From positions 35,469,632 to 35,533,631 of the forward strand of contig CM028377.1 of NCBI GenBank assembly GCA_013146195.2: 64,000 nt of DNA, in the 5' to 3' direction. The notes beneath the pieces were generated by a model. The model was not told the DNA's origin, made no database searches, and saw only the letters and a program-made list of their open reading frames with translations. This DNA comes from Codonopsis lanceolata (taxonomy: Eukaryota > Streptophyta > Magnoliopsida > Asterales > Campanulaceae). Positions 22,895 to 35,007 of this stretch are shown here, in pieces (positions within the stretch are counted from its first letter, which is position 1; each line of letters begins with the position of its first letter). Made by a program: the position numbers and the translations under genes.

Positions 22895-24540
22895 CATGTA
22901 ACTTTTGAAAGAAAACGGGACACACCGAGGATATGCTTTGCTTGTGGTGGCGATCATGTCGTCCGGAAAATGCTTTGCTTGTGGTGGGATCATGTTCGTA
23001 GAGTCGGTAGTCGGTCTGGGAGTACTAGTCAACAATCCAGTGGCTCCGAGAGAGTTAGTGGTGGACGGCCTAGAGTTTGAGGTCGTGGTGCGCGTGGCAG
23101 TTGGCCATTGCTGAGTTTTGAAACCTATCAGAGATAGGAAGGTATACTCTTGTATATATATTATACCATTGCTAGTATTACCGTTGTTATGAGTGCGCGC
23201 TTTAATCGGTAACTCATGTGCATTCATACATACATTATATGGTGTATTGTGTAATATTGGTTATTTGCTCGATCGGGAATAATACCCCAATGTGAGATCG
23301 ATATATGATATGGTTCGTTTTGTAAATTACCGGTAGGTAATCGTACGTTGTGTATGGAATCTTGTTTAGTCTATATATATAAGACTATGCTATATATAGA
23401 GTTGTGGTTTTGTGTGGTTATATATAAAGGCCATATTATGTATATATATGAAGTATGAATTGTGTGTTAATACTTATCGGTTTGGTATGATGTTTGTATA
23501 TTCTATAAAGATATGTTCTATTTAATGAATAGTATTATACTACATTATTGTTAGTGGTCATTATGCGAGTAGGATATACACTTGACTTGTGCGAAGGTTG
23601 AAGATTGCGATTTAGAGGATAATCACGGCTGCACGGGAGAGATTGACGCTTCACCGTGAGTATTGAGATGTTAACGTTGTGTTAGGATGCTTAGTGTATA
23701 CATTGGTTGTAGACTTGGTCTAGAGCTTAAGAAAGGATAGTTTTGCGGAGTATAGACGTTACGAGTATCGGTAGACGTGTCGGTTCCTTGTAAATCCTAG
23801 TTAGTTATCTTGGTTGAGTGTACTAGGTACACAAGTTTTGTGGTAGCTATGATTGTTGTTTGCCAAGGTAATGGACCTTGTTACTTGGTTTGATTTTATT
23901 CAATTATGTGCATTAGTTGTAGGAAACACCTACTTGATGCATTTACATAGTAGTATATTAAATTCTCATCTCATAATTTCATGTTCATTCAATTCATTAG
24001 CATAGGAAACTGTTGAAGGATGCTTAAAACGTTTTATTCATGAACCCTCGCATCCTTACGACGGAAACTTTTGAAGCTAATTCAGTAGGTACCCTGAATT
24101 GGTGACCAAAAGGCATTAGTCGTTGGACTAGGATTGGTAAGAATTAAGTTAGAAATTGACCATACCCGTTACCAAATGGAATGGACAGAAATGGAACGAA
24201 TTTCAAAACATTTCATTAATGTGCTCTTATGTGTTGTTACCCGCGATGAGAAATTCGCGAGTATGATTTACATGATTTGAAATGCTGACTTGATTATCTC
24301 TAATTTGTTTGCGAATTGCTCCATAGGCAATTACCATTTCATTTAACTTAGAATCTCTTGTGTTTGAATTTCGTGTTGAGCCCGAAACAAATAGTTTCGG
24401 TAGATTGGATGTTGAAATATCCTTGAATGTGTTCTTCATGTTGAAATTTGGATTATTAGAGTTTGACCCTCGTGTGTATTGTGGTTGAGTGTGGACCTAA
24501 TGTTGGTTTGTATCATGATTTAGAATTCGGGACGAATTCT
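22895..24540 (+). mobile_element. Non-coding remainder of the gag-only element
   Basis: 22895-23083 encodes the remnant of the Gag zinc-knuckle tail (ICFACGGDHV..). Inside it, about 37 bp is tandemly duplicated (TGCTTTGCTTGTGGTGG at 22933 and again near 22970), which disrupts the knuckle spacing. From 23110 to 24540 no protein domain is visible; 23370-23480 is TA-rich. Parts near 23900-24540 recur in the internal regions of element A and of the minus-strand element at 48218-50436. Confidence 0.6.
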
Positions 24541-24557
24541 TTTTAAGGTGGAGAGAG
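24541..24557 (+). other. Polypurine tract of the gag-only element
   Basis: A purine-rich stretch ending GGTGGAGAGAG directly before the 3' LTR start TGTAACACC at 24558. It primes plus-strand DNA synthesis in this class of element. Confidence 0.85.
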
Positions 24558-27500
24558 TGTAACACCCCGCCCCTTCGTTAGCTCGGTTTGCGTGCTATAT
24601 TTGCACTTCTTCCTTTGTCGACTGTATGATTGGTTTGCGAGAGGGTCTAGATGTGTATGAGAGACCACATTAAAACCAAAACACTATTAAGAGATGCCAT
24701 ATATTTGTTGACTTGCTAAAGTCACAAGTCGTGACTCGACGATAGTCGAAATGCGACGCGATTGAGAGTTTGCTTGCGATTTGCGTTCGTGACCTCGGTT
24801 TGGTCCTAGACCTCTATATGAAGGTTTATTAACATGTTTAGATGCATTAGACTTCAAGTTGGAGGTGTTCCTTAAGTCTATCGATGATTTGGAAGCTTTA
24901 GAGATAGTGTTCGTCTCTATCGCGTAGTTCGGGGATTGAGTCGTGTAATCATCTCTCATTTGGAGTTCTTATTTCCCTAGTTGTTATTAAACTTTCTAGA
25001 AGTATTTAAGATTCTTCATTAGCCCTTAGACTTGCCTTAAAAGTCTCCTTTCATTGCTCGTTCGATTGTGAGTTCATTCGTCGTTCCGGTTGCACGTTGT
25101 TGCACCTCCTCCCGGTTTCGCTCCGAGTTGTTCCGGATGTTGTTCGGGTGTGTGTCCGACTTGTTTTGAGTTGGGTTAGACCTTAGAATGGTTGCCCATG
25201 AGTTTGGGACCATTTAGGTAGTGTTTAGACCAAGTTCAAGGGCTGTACGATGCGCTCGCATCGACTCGATCACCAAGGCAATGCCTTTGGGAGCATTGCA
25301 AAATGGTCATGAGCAGATCCCAGAAGCCCAGGCGCCCTCCTGACCTTGAGTGAGGCGCCCGCCTCAACATCAGGAGGCACCTACGGGATTTTCCCCTGTT
25401 TTGTGTTTTGACGAGAATTGCCTATCCTACCCTCATTAAACCCCCTCTAAACCCTTCCTAACCACCCATACTTAACCCAAATCATGTCCTAACATTAGTT
25501 GGAAGTTAATTAAGGTTAGATTAGTGATTGATTAATCCTAATCTCTACTAATTGTGCAAGGGAAATGTCTATTGTGCCCTCCTTATTTTGGGGATATAAA
25601 TACCCAAACCCATTTGAGAAATCAGAAAATCCTTTCATTTCTTCTCCTCCACAATACGTATTAGAGAGAGAGAGAGGAGGCTTGGAGATTCTTGAGCCCT
25701 AGCTTCATTCTTCCTTCGATCCAAGACGATCCAACCGTCCGATTGCCTTCAAACTTCAGATTCGTGAAGCCCTCGACGTGTAGAACAACTTCACCGTTCG
25801 GATTTTGATTCTCTTGAGTTTTCACTCAAGCTAGGTAAGTTACCTCCTTTTGATTTTGGTTCATTGGCCCTAAGGAAAACAACCTATATGCTATTTGTGG
25901 GCAATGAACACTTGATATGCTTTGTATGCCCAATTTGGGGATTTTTGGAAGTATAAACTTGTTAGGAGCATTTGTAGAATGACTTCTATGATTATTGAAA
26001 TATATGATTACTCTTCATCTTGTGTTTCTAGGCTTATGAGCATGCTAGAAATCATGTCCATATGTTACTTGGGTTCATTGTGGAAATATGTCTATTTTGT
26101 GTATTTTTGGAGGTATGAACTTGTCAATGCCATGTGTAGGATGATTTGAATGATGTTGTGTGTTGGGAGAAACGTGTCATCTCTTTGTTAAGATTTTTTT
26201 ATGAATTTAGGGCTTGGGAATTAAGCCCGAACTATTTTGGAAATTGTTATAAATTGAAGTGGGTGTTAATGATGAGATTGATGAAATGTGTAAGAAATGA
26301 AACTTAGTATTAAGACTCAATGGAGTCGTTATAGGTTCAATAAGATATTGGAGAGCCTTAGGTTGAAATCCTACGATGTTCGGGTTTGGTTGGTTTTGAT
26401 TGTGAGTACCTGAGCATCTCGAATTGCGTCCCATTTGTGACACCCACGATATAAAGGCTTATTGGGGATTTATTTAGAGCGTGCTCGTTAGGGCACGGAG
26501 CATTAGAGACCAACTTATGATCTCGTATTACTTTAAGAAATGATTATTTGAATGAGTTCTCTCTTAGGGAATTTGGTCGCGTGCACATCAAAGCACTTGC
26601 GAGGTTATGACTATGGGTTGGTTTTGGTACCGTTGAGCTTGGTTTGAGAATGTCGAGTATATATGACAATTGGGACTATGGTTGAGTCCGGTGTACCTTT
26701 AAGAAAAGCTTAAATGCTAAGTCTTGATTTATGATTGTTCTTAGACTAAAATAATAGTCTTTGGTTTAATCCCAAGTAGAGGACTATGGTAGACCTCATG
26801 TTCTAATTTCTTGAGCTTATATGCTACTTTTGATTGGGTGATAACTTGAGAATTATGAGTACCTCAATATGTGGTTCTTGACTAAATTTATAAGTTAGTT
26901 GGATTTGTTAAGTATGTGCAAATATGTGCATCGTTAAATTGGTGTGTAGAGCTTTATGTCCTACTTGATTTGATAAGTCCGCTATGGTTGGTCTTGATTC
27001 TTGTTCGAGCATGCGAGTAAATATCTACTTGTGCATTGCATAAAAGTCCAACTGGCATTATTTGGATTGGTTTTTCGGTCAGGGTGGGACGATACATCGC
27101 CTATACGAATCGTAAGATTCGTATTCGCTATGGATCGCCGCACCTGGGACCTCACACACCCCTCCATTGTTGGCCGCAATGGGGAAGTAGCCCCTTTGCC
27201 GTAACAATACGTGCGTCATTGGCTGCTATTGATACTGAGTAGGTTCTCGGTGTGAGTCGATGAATTCACAAAACATCGATGGCACGATACAGTATAACAT
27301 TGTGTATTGCAGAAGCAACACAACGACACTAATTCGGTATCTTCTCTATCACTTATGTGGCTTACTATAAGCACTTATATGAAAGATAATGTGCTATGTG
27401 GTTTATGAAGTTTATGTTACTTGATGACTTCATACAAGTTTATTAATGGTGTGCTATTAAGATGCCATGATTTTGTACAAGCTTGTGCATTATGCCATGC

Positions 27501-28323
27501 CACATCATGCTATGCCATACAATTGCATTTACTAACTTACTGGGTCATTATGACTCATTTCGTGTGTTTGTTTTCCTTAGTTTTTGCAGTAAGCTCGTTA
27601 GTGCGCGTTGCAGCTTCGGGTGCTTGTTGGATAGCAGGTGGTCTTCCGGGCTTTAAGCTTGGAGATTTTATTATTATCGTTATTATGTATCTTGTGAGAC
27701 ACGAATGTAAAGTTATGTAAACTTTATTTGGGTAGTTATGTTAGTATTTTATTGTCGTTTATTTTTGGAGCCGACTTGTTTGGTCGAGCTATTGTATTTA
27801 TTTAGAAGTTTATTCGGTTGTCTTCCCGAGCAAGGATTTAGCTCACATATTCTAGTTTTGTTGATGTTATCTCCGACAATTTTAGTGGTGAGTCCTTGGT
27901 TTAGTTGTTAGTATTTAAATCTCTTATTCTTTTAGTTGAACTGTCCCTCCGGCATGTTTTAGCCGTTGAGTGGTTGTTTATCAGGTTGGGTTCTTGTTGT
28001 CTTGCCGGCCTTTGATTGCCGATGGTTCGTTGCCCGTGCGCAATGTTGCGTCACGCGCGTCGTAGATTTGTCATGAGATAGTTGTCTCTTAGCCTTGTGT
28101 TCCTTGGTCTAGGATTAAGGCTTGGGTTCCACTTATGATTTGTTTCCGCAGATTTTAGTTTTGTTATCCTGTTTTGCCATTATGGCTTTACATTCCTGTT
28201 CGAGCTTGATGGCTCATCTTTCGACTCGCACCATTACGCTTAGCAGGTGCTTGTCCGTCTTCTAGCTTGTCTTGACGGCACGACCTTGGGATTCTGCATT
28301 GGAGTTTGGGTCGGGTCGTTACA
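24558..28323 (+). repeat. 3' LTR of the gag-only element, 3766 bp
   Basis: Near-identical to 18263-22043. One visible difference is the shorter GA run at 25661-25677, and another the region at 25262-25290. TATA box at 25595-25602, hairpin block at 27091-27182. Confidence 0.93.
27091..27182 (+). promoter_or_regulatory. Conserved two-hairpin block (3' LTR copy)
   Basis: Same stems and loops as 20811-20902. Hairpin 2 is CCATTG (27164-27169), loop TTGGCCG, CAATGG (27177-27182). Confidence 0.6.
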
Positions 28324-30477
28324 GAGCAATATTTTGCCTTTAGAAGCTGACTCCAAAGGCTGTCTGACGAACGGAACCTCCACCACATTTGCATAGAATA
28401 AGCAGTTATAATATCTTGGACGACACGAATTCCAATCCCTCCTTCTGATATGGGTCGACAACATTTCTCCCATGCAACCCAATGCATTTTCTGCTTGCAG
28501 TCAATAGAGCCCCAAAAAAATATGAATTTTTTGAATATGCTTAATAACAGCTTTGGGCGGATCCAACACCGCAATTTGGTACATAATCACCAATTGGAGA
28601 ACGGAATTGATAAGGGTCACTTTACCCGCTTGCGAAAGAAAAGCTCCCGTGCAGGAGTTGATTTTGGATTGTAACTTACCAATAAGGGGATCAAAAATGC
28701 TCTTCGTTTTCCGGCCTTCAAAGAGGGGGCAGCCGAAATACATAACCTGCAATGGTTTACGATTGAAACCCACATGCCTTTTAATAGAAGCAACCCGGGA
28801 CTCCTGAAGCTTGGCTGAAACCATGAAACAACTTTTACCTGCATTAATAGATTGGCCCGAACACTGTTCATAAGACTCAAGAAGCTTGCGATGTCGCAAC
28901 AGGGAGGTTTTGCTACCGTTACAAAATAAAACAATATCATCAGCAAAGGCTAAGTGGGAGACGATAGGACAACCACTAGAAGAAGAATAGGCATAATGCT
29001 GGTGTTCTCGGTGAAGTTGGTTAAGGCCTCGACTTAAAACCTCAGCCGCAATAATGAATAAGCTGGAAGAGAGTGGATCACCTTGACGAAGACCACGGGT
29101 GGAGTGAAAAATCCCTCAGACGTGCCATTCACCATGACCGAGAAAAAATTATTAGAAATAACCCGCCATACCATGTCGATAAAGGTCTCTCCAAATCCGA
29201 ACTTTCTAAGCACCGATATCATGAACATCCAAGATATCCTATCAAACGCTTTGGCCATATCTAATTTTATAATGACATTAGAGCCATTAACCTTCTTCTT
29301 AAGCTGGTGTGTCAGCTCATAAGCAAGGAGGAGGTTATCTTGGATAATACGCCCTTTAGTAAAAGCACTTTGATTAATTCAAATAATAGAGGGCAAAATA
29401 GCGGAAAGCCGGGAGGCAAGCAGCTTGGTGATCACCTTGTTGCAGAAATTGCATAAACTAATCGGACGAAGGTCCTTAAAGGAGTCGATCTGATTTGATT
29501 TAGGGATGGGAAGAAGAAGATTGCTAGTCCATGACTTCGGTAAATCAAATCCGGCAAAGAATTCAGAGATAGCCAAATATAGATCATCAGCAATAATCTC
29601 CCAACATGAGGTATATAATTTTCCATTGAAACCATCTGCACCGGCAGCACTGTCACAACTGAGAGAAAAAACGATAGACTTAACCTCATCAATTGATGGC
29701 GAGGCAGAAAGCATAGCATTATGCTCAGACGAAACCAAAGAAGGGATAACATCCAAAGATTCATTAAGACTGCAGTGACTAGCCGTAAGCTGATCCTAAA
29801 AGAAAGCAATAGCGGTAGCTTTAATCGATTCTCATTGGATAGGACATTCCCATGCATGTCCTTAATAGAGTGGATAAACAACTTGCTTCTGGAATGCTTA
29901 ACAGAAGAATGGAAGAGCTTGGTGTTACCCTCTCCTTCTTTCAGCCATTTCAAATAAGACTTCTGTCACTAATAGTCTTCTTCTGTTTTCAATTTTTGCT
30001 TTAACATAGCTTGTGCCGAATGTAAAGCTGCCCGATTTTCAGGAGAATTATTGGTAGCATAATTATTTTCCTTACGAAGCACATCTTCTTCCGCCTAGGT
30101 CACTGCATGAAATATATTACCAAATACATCCTTATTCCATATCTTAAGGGCACAGCGAACAGCTTTCAACTTGTTGGCAAATCTCACCATTGGGCGCCCC
30201 CAAGACTGCTCGCCCCATGCAGCTTTAACAATGTCAAGAAAGGAAGGGTGGGAAACCCAAACATTGAGGAACCGAAAGTGGTATGGTCTTGGGGCTGCCG
30301 AGGCAGAAATGGAGAGGAGAAGGGGAGCATGGTCTGAACATGTTCTGTTTAGATGAGCCACCGAAGTCGAAGCAAAAGTAGAGAGCCAGGTAGAGTTGCA
30401 TAGCACTCTGTCTAGACATTGAAATATAGTGGCTTGTCCATCACGGTTGTTACACCACGTGAATTTATTACCATGAA
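28324..30477 (-). pseudogene. LINE ORF2, end of endonuclease and reverse transcriptase
   Basis: From 30477 downward the endonuclease continues (GNKFTWCNN, LDRVLCN, then the catalytic SDHAPL). The reverse transcriptase follows with landmarks GADGFNGKLY, RPISLCNFCNKVITK, AKAFDRISW and the catalytic FADDIVLF (about 28927-28950). The reading frame is broken at several points (about 29800, 29379 and 29090), so no full enzyme can be made. The segment ends at 28324, where the gag-only element is inserted. Confidence 0.88.
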
Positions 30478-33400
30478 TGTAACGACCCGACCCGGACTCC
30501 AATGTGAAATCCCAAGGTCGTGTCGTTAAGACATACTAAAAGACGGACAAGCACCTGCTAAGCATAATGGTACGAGTCAAAAGATGAGCCATCGAACTCT
30601 AATAGGAAGGTAAAGCCATAACGGCAATACGGAACAACTAAAAACTAAAATCTGCGGAAGCAAATCATAAGTGGAACCCAAGCCTTTAATCCTAAACAAA
30701 GGAACGCAAGGCTGAGAGATAACTATCTCTCGACAAATCTACGACTCGCGTGACGCAACATTGCGCACGGGCAACAAACCATCGGCAAACCTAAGGCCGG
30801 CGAATCAACAGAATACCAACCTGATAAACAACTACTCAACGGCTACAACATGCCGGAGGGACAAATCAACTAAACGAAAAAGATATTAAACACCAACAAT
30901 TAAGCCAAAATCTCACAAGATACTTGACGGAGATAGAAACGACCATAACACAATACTAGAATACGCGAGCTAAAACCTTACTCGGAAAGACGATAGAATA
31001 ACTTCTAAATAATTACAATAGCTCGACCAAACAAGTCGGCACCCAAAAATAAACGATCATAAAATACTAACATAACTACCCAAGTAAAGTTTACATAACT
31101 TTACGTCCGTGTCTCACAAGATAATAAATACAATAATAATAATAACTCCAAGCTATCGCCCGGAAGACCACCTGTTATCAAACACGCACCCGTAGCTGCA
31201 ACGCGCACTAACGAGCTCAGTGCACAAACTAAGGAAAACAAACACACGAAATGAGTCATAATGACCCAGTAAGTTACTAAATGCAACTGTATGGCATATC
31301 ATGTCATGGCATAGCATAATGCACAAGCATATATAAAAATCATGGTATCATACTAGTATACCAACAATAAACATGTACTTATTTATCAAAGCACATAAAC
31401 TCACATAAGCCATATAGCATATTATATTTCACATAAATGCTCATACGTAAACACGTATAACCAGAATCTGGGCCTAGCCCTCAATATTCAAACCACGGGT
31501 CCAACCCTCAAATGATCATAATCTGGGTTTCAATCCTCAAATGATCACAACTCATCAGTTTTCTTAATGAGTACCTCGTTACATTCATCCAACCCTGGGA
31601 TGAGAAATGGGAGCTCAATATCAGGCTAGGTGGCGCTAATACGAGACCACATCCCACAATTGGCCATATAGTGAGGAGAAAGGGTACCAATGTGGCGATT
31701 CATAGCGAATGTTTCCAAAGGCTATGAATCGTCCCATTGCCGACAAAACGACCAAGACGCCAGCTGGACTCAAATCAAGATGCTCAAGTAGATATTTACT
31801 TGGATAAACCAATAAGGACCAAGTCCATCACAAAAGGACTCATCAATTCAAGTAGGTCATAATGCTCTATAAAACCCAATAAACAATGCACATAAATGTA
31901 CACACTTAACATGTTCAACTAACTTGTAAGTTTAGTTCAAGAACCACATATTGAGGAATTCATAATCTGCAAGTCATCACCAATTCAAGAATAGCTTATA
32001 AGCTCAATAAATCACGACGTGAGGTCTCTACTATAGTCCTCTACTCAAGAATAAATCAAGACTATTATTTAGTCTAAGAACAACCACAATCAAGACTTAC
32101 CATTTAGTCTATACATAAAAGCATACCGGACTCAACAATAGTCCCAACTGTCGTATATAACCGACTTCCTCAATGCTATACTCAAGAACATCAAGACTAC
32201 CCCGTAGTCACTCCCTCGCAAGTGCATTCATGTGCACGCGACCAAATCGCCTAAAGGAAAACTCGTTCAAATGATCATTTCTTAAAGGCATAAGAGATCA
32301 TAGGTTGATCTCTAATACTCCGTGCTCCAACGAGCACGCTCTAAACATACTCCCAATAGGTCTCTATAACATGAGTGTCTCGATTGGACACCGAATAAGA
32401 TACTCGGGTACGCACAAACATAACTAAGCAAGACCCGAACATCGTAGGGTTTCAACCCAAAGCTCATTATTATATTATTGACCTTACAACGACTCCGTTG
32501 AGTCTTAATTCTACATTTCATTCTTTATTTGTTTCACAAACCCACAATTAAACATTTCATTCATATATACTACAAAATCTCAAAATTCATTCGGGCTTGA
32601 TTCCCAAGCCTAACAACCCAAGAACTCATTATAATCATAGTCAACCGAAACCCAAATGTCGTAGGATTCCAACCCGAGTTCATTAACACATTATTGAATT
32701 TATTTCGACTCCGTTGAGTCTAAATACTAAGTGTCATTATTTACACCCTTCATCAATCTCAACATTAACACCCACTTCAATTAACAATAATTTCTCCAAT
32801 AATTTATGGTTGATTTCAAGCCCTAAAATTCATAACAAAACCCAACATAAATCATAACCCATTTCATAAATCACTTAAATTCAATTAAATGATCATACTC
32901 ATAATGTTTAGTGAGTTCACATATCCAAAGCCCCAAACTTAGGCATACTTTCATAATAAACCCAAATGAAATGTAAACATGATTTCTAGCATGCTCACAA
33001 TCCTAGAAACACAAGATGAAGAGTAACAATATACTTCAACAATCATAGAAGTCATCCTACAAATGCTCTTAACAAGTTCACATGCTCAAATCACAAATTA
33101 AAATCACACAAAGCAAGTATGTGTACTCATTGACCTCAAATAGCATAGAGTTTGTTTTCCTTAGGATCAATGAGTACAAAATCAAAGAGAGAAGAAGTAA
33201 CTTACCTTCAATCCCCAACCAAGAATGAAAAACGAGAAAGTAATCGGTTGGAAGTAATCTACTCGTCGAGCTCTTCGATTCTATAGCTAGGGCTTGAGCA
33301 ACGAAGAAGAGGAACCATGGAAGGTCAAGAAGGACCCTCAAGAACTCATGGAGGAACTAGGAGAGAAGCCATTCCCGTTTTTGGAGAGGAGGGGTGAGAA

Positions 33401-34478
33401 ATGAGAGTCAAACTCTCAGATTGTGGCTCATATTGGGTTAAAAACTGAGTGGGACAAGTGTCACCACATTGTGGTCACTTAAAATCTGATTTTTGGGCTT
33501 GTTTAATCCACTCAATCACTCACTAATCCACTATTAAAACTTGTTAGAGATGTTAGGACATAATTAAGGAGGGTTAGGGAGGTTTAGGTGGGGTTTAGAA
33601 AAGGTTTTGAATAGGTGTTTAGGAGCAAAATTCGTAAAACAGCAAAACAGAGAAAAATTCCGTAGGTGCAACCAGCACTTGAGGCGGGCGCCTCACATAT
33701 GGCCAGGCGGGCGCCTGGACTTCTGTGAGATAATGTTCATTTTGCAATGCTCTCAGCATTGTCCGCCGGTGATCGAGAAACGCATGGTCCAAATTTCTTG
33801 AACTTGGTCTAAACATGTCCTAAATGGTCCCAAACTCATGGGCAACCATTCTAAGATCTAACCCAACTCAAAACAAGTCGGAAACACACCCGAACAACTC
33901 CCGAAACAACTCGGAGCGAAACCGGGAAGAGGTGCAACAACGTGCAACTGGAACGACGAATGAACTAGCAATTGAACGAGCAATGAAAGGGACTTTTAAG
34001 GCAAGTCTAAGGGCTAATAAAGAAGCTTAAATACTTCTAGGAAGTTGAACAACAACTAGGGAAATAAGAGTCCCAAAGGAGAGACGATTACACGACTCGA
34101 TTCCCGAACTACGCGATAGAGACGAGCACTATCTCCAAAGCTTCCAAATCATCGATAGACTTAAGGAACACCTCCAACTTGAAGTCTAATACATCTAAAC
34201 ATGTTAATCAATCATCATATAAAGGTCTACGACCAAACCGAGGTCACGAACACAAAATGCAAGTAAACTCTCAATCGCGTCGCATTCCGACTATCGTCGA
34301 GTCACGACTTGTGACTTTAGCAAGTCAACAACTATATGGCATCTCTTAATAGTGTTTTGGTCTTAATGTGGTCTCTCATACACATCTAGACCCTATCACA
34401 AACCAAACATACAGTCAACAAAGGAAGAAGTGCAAGTATAGCACGCAAACCGAGCTAACGAAGGAGCGGGGTGTTACA
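30478..34478 (-). mobile_element. Solo LTR of the gag-only family, 4001 bp
   Basis: On the minus strand it runs from TGTAACACCCCGCTCC to GGGTCGGGTCGTTACA, the same ends as the LTRs of 18263-28323. It is flanked by ATGAA (30473-30477 and 34479-34483), so one element inserted into the LINE endonuclease and its two LTRs then recombined, leaving one. It is clearly more diverged than the 18263 element. The GC-rich palindrome pair is at 33681-33716 and the splice donor (minus, AAG/GTAAG) at 33201-33209. Confidence 0.92.
31655..31730 (-). promoter_or_regulatory. Conserved two-hairpin block (solo LTR copy)
   Basis: Hairpin 1 is a perfect 10 bp stem, GATTCATAGC (31697-31706) and GCTATGAATC (31721-31730). 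On the minus strand hairpin 2 is CACTAT, loop ATGGCCA, ATTGTG, with one mismatch. The GGCC loop core is kept. Confidence 0.5.
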
Positions 34479-35007
34479 ATGAAATCCAATATCAGATAGA
34501 TTAGCGGCATTTAGGCAGGCTTGAAACTCAAATGCACCCTGCCTATCCCAGCCATTGCCTCCTCTTTTTTCACAAGGGTCCAAGATGATGTTAAAATCAC
34601 CAACAACAAGCCACGGGTGATTAAGTAATTCCGTCCCCATGTCGATAATATCATTCCAGAGAGATTGACGCTCAAAACTGGAACATTTAGCATGAACTGA
34701 GGTGATGAAGACCGGTGAAGCCCAAGAAAAATGTTGAATGCTGAGAGAGAGATGCTGCTCGGATTCATATTTTTCCTGACACTTAAAAGAAGACTTAGCT
34801 AGAATCCAAATTGTGTTAGCAGCGTTACAGAAAAAATATCGAAACTTCAATTTATGAGCTATAAAAGAGAGTTTGGACTTATCTTTCTTAGGTTCACAAA
34901 TAGAAAGAAAGGAAATATTGTGAATCTTTATCAACTTTTTCAACCGAGAGAATGGTGGAATCGTTGCCAACACCTCGGAGATTCCAGAATAACTGTTTAA
35001 TCGTCAT
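34479..35007 (-). pseudogene. LINE ORF2, N-terminal half of the endonuclease
   Basis: The ORF2 start is taken as the ATG at 35007, whose frame gives the typical FWNLRGVGN opening. A frameshift about 50 bases in moves the family-like sequence (RLKKLIKIH, FLSICEP) to another frame. The APE-type endonuclease signature WLVVGDFN is present. The frame is cut by the solo LTR at 34478, in the middle of the SDIGF..FTW motif; the rest resumes at 30477. The endonuclease would nick the genomic target for target-primed reverse transcription. Confidence 0.85.

Larger units (their letters stand above)
18263..28323 (+). mobile_element. Gag-only LTR retrotransposon (TR-GAG type)
   Basis: A complete element: 5' LTR 18263-22043, primer site, gag, non-coding region, purine tract, 3' LTR 24558-28323. 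The target duplication GAGCA (18258-18262 and 28324-28328) lies inside the LINE. The 2.5 kb internal region codes only for Gag, with no protease, reverse transcriptase or integrase, so movement must depend on another element's enzymes. The two LTRs are nearly identical with a few substitutions and short indels, so insertion is fairly recent. It shares LTR ends and tRNA primer site with the chromovirus at 52548-63489. Confidence 0.93.

Noticed and set aside
19641..26149. Identical 75-residue frames at 19641-19868 and 25922-26149, suggesting a duplicated gene
   Set aside because: They are equivalent positions in the two LTRs of one element, inside the predicted leader intron, and are not kept open in the related LTR families.
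16735..30337. Plus-strand frames across 17396-18235 and 28450-30337
   Set aside because: They are antisense shadows of the minus-strand LINE ORF2, which has recognisable motifs.
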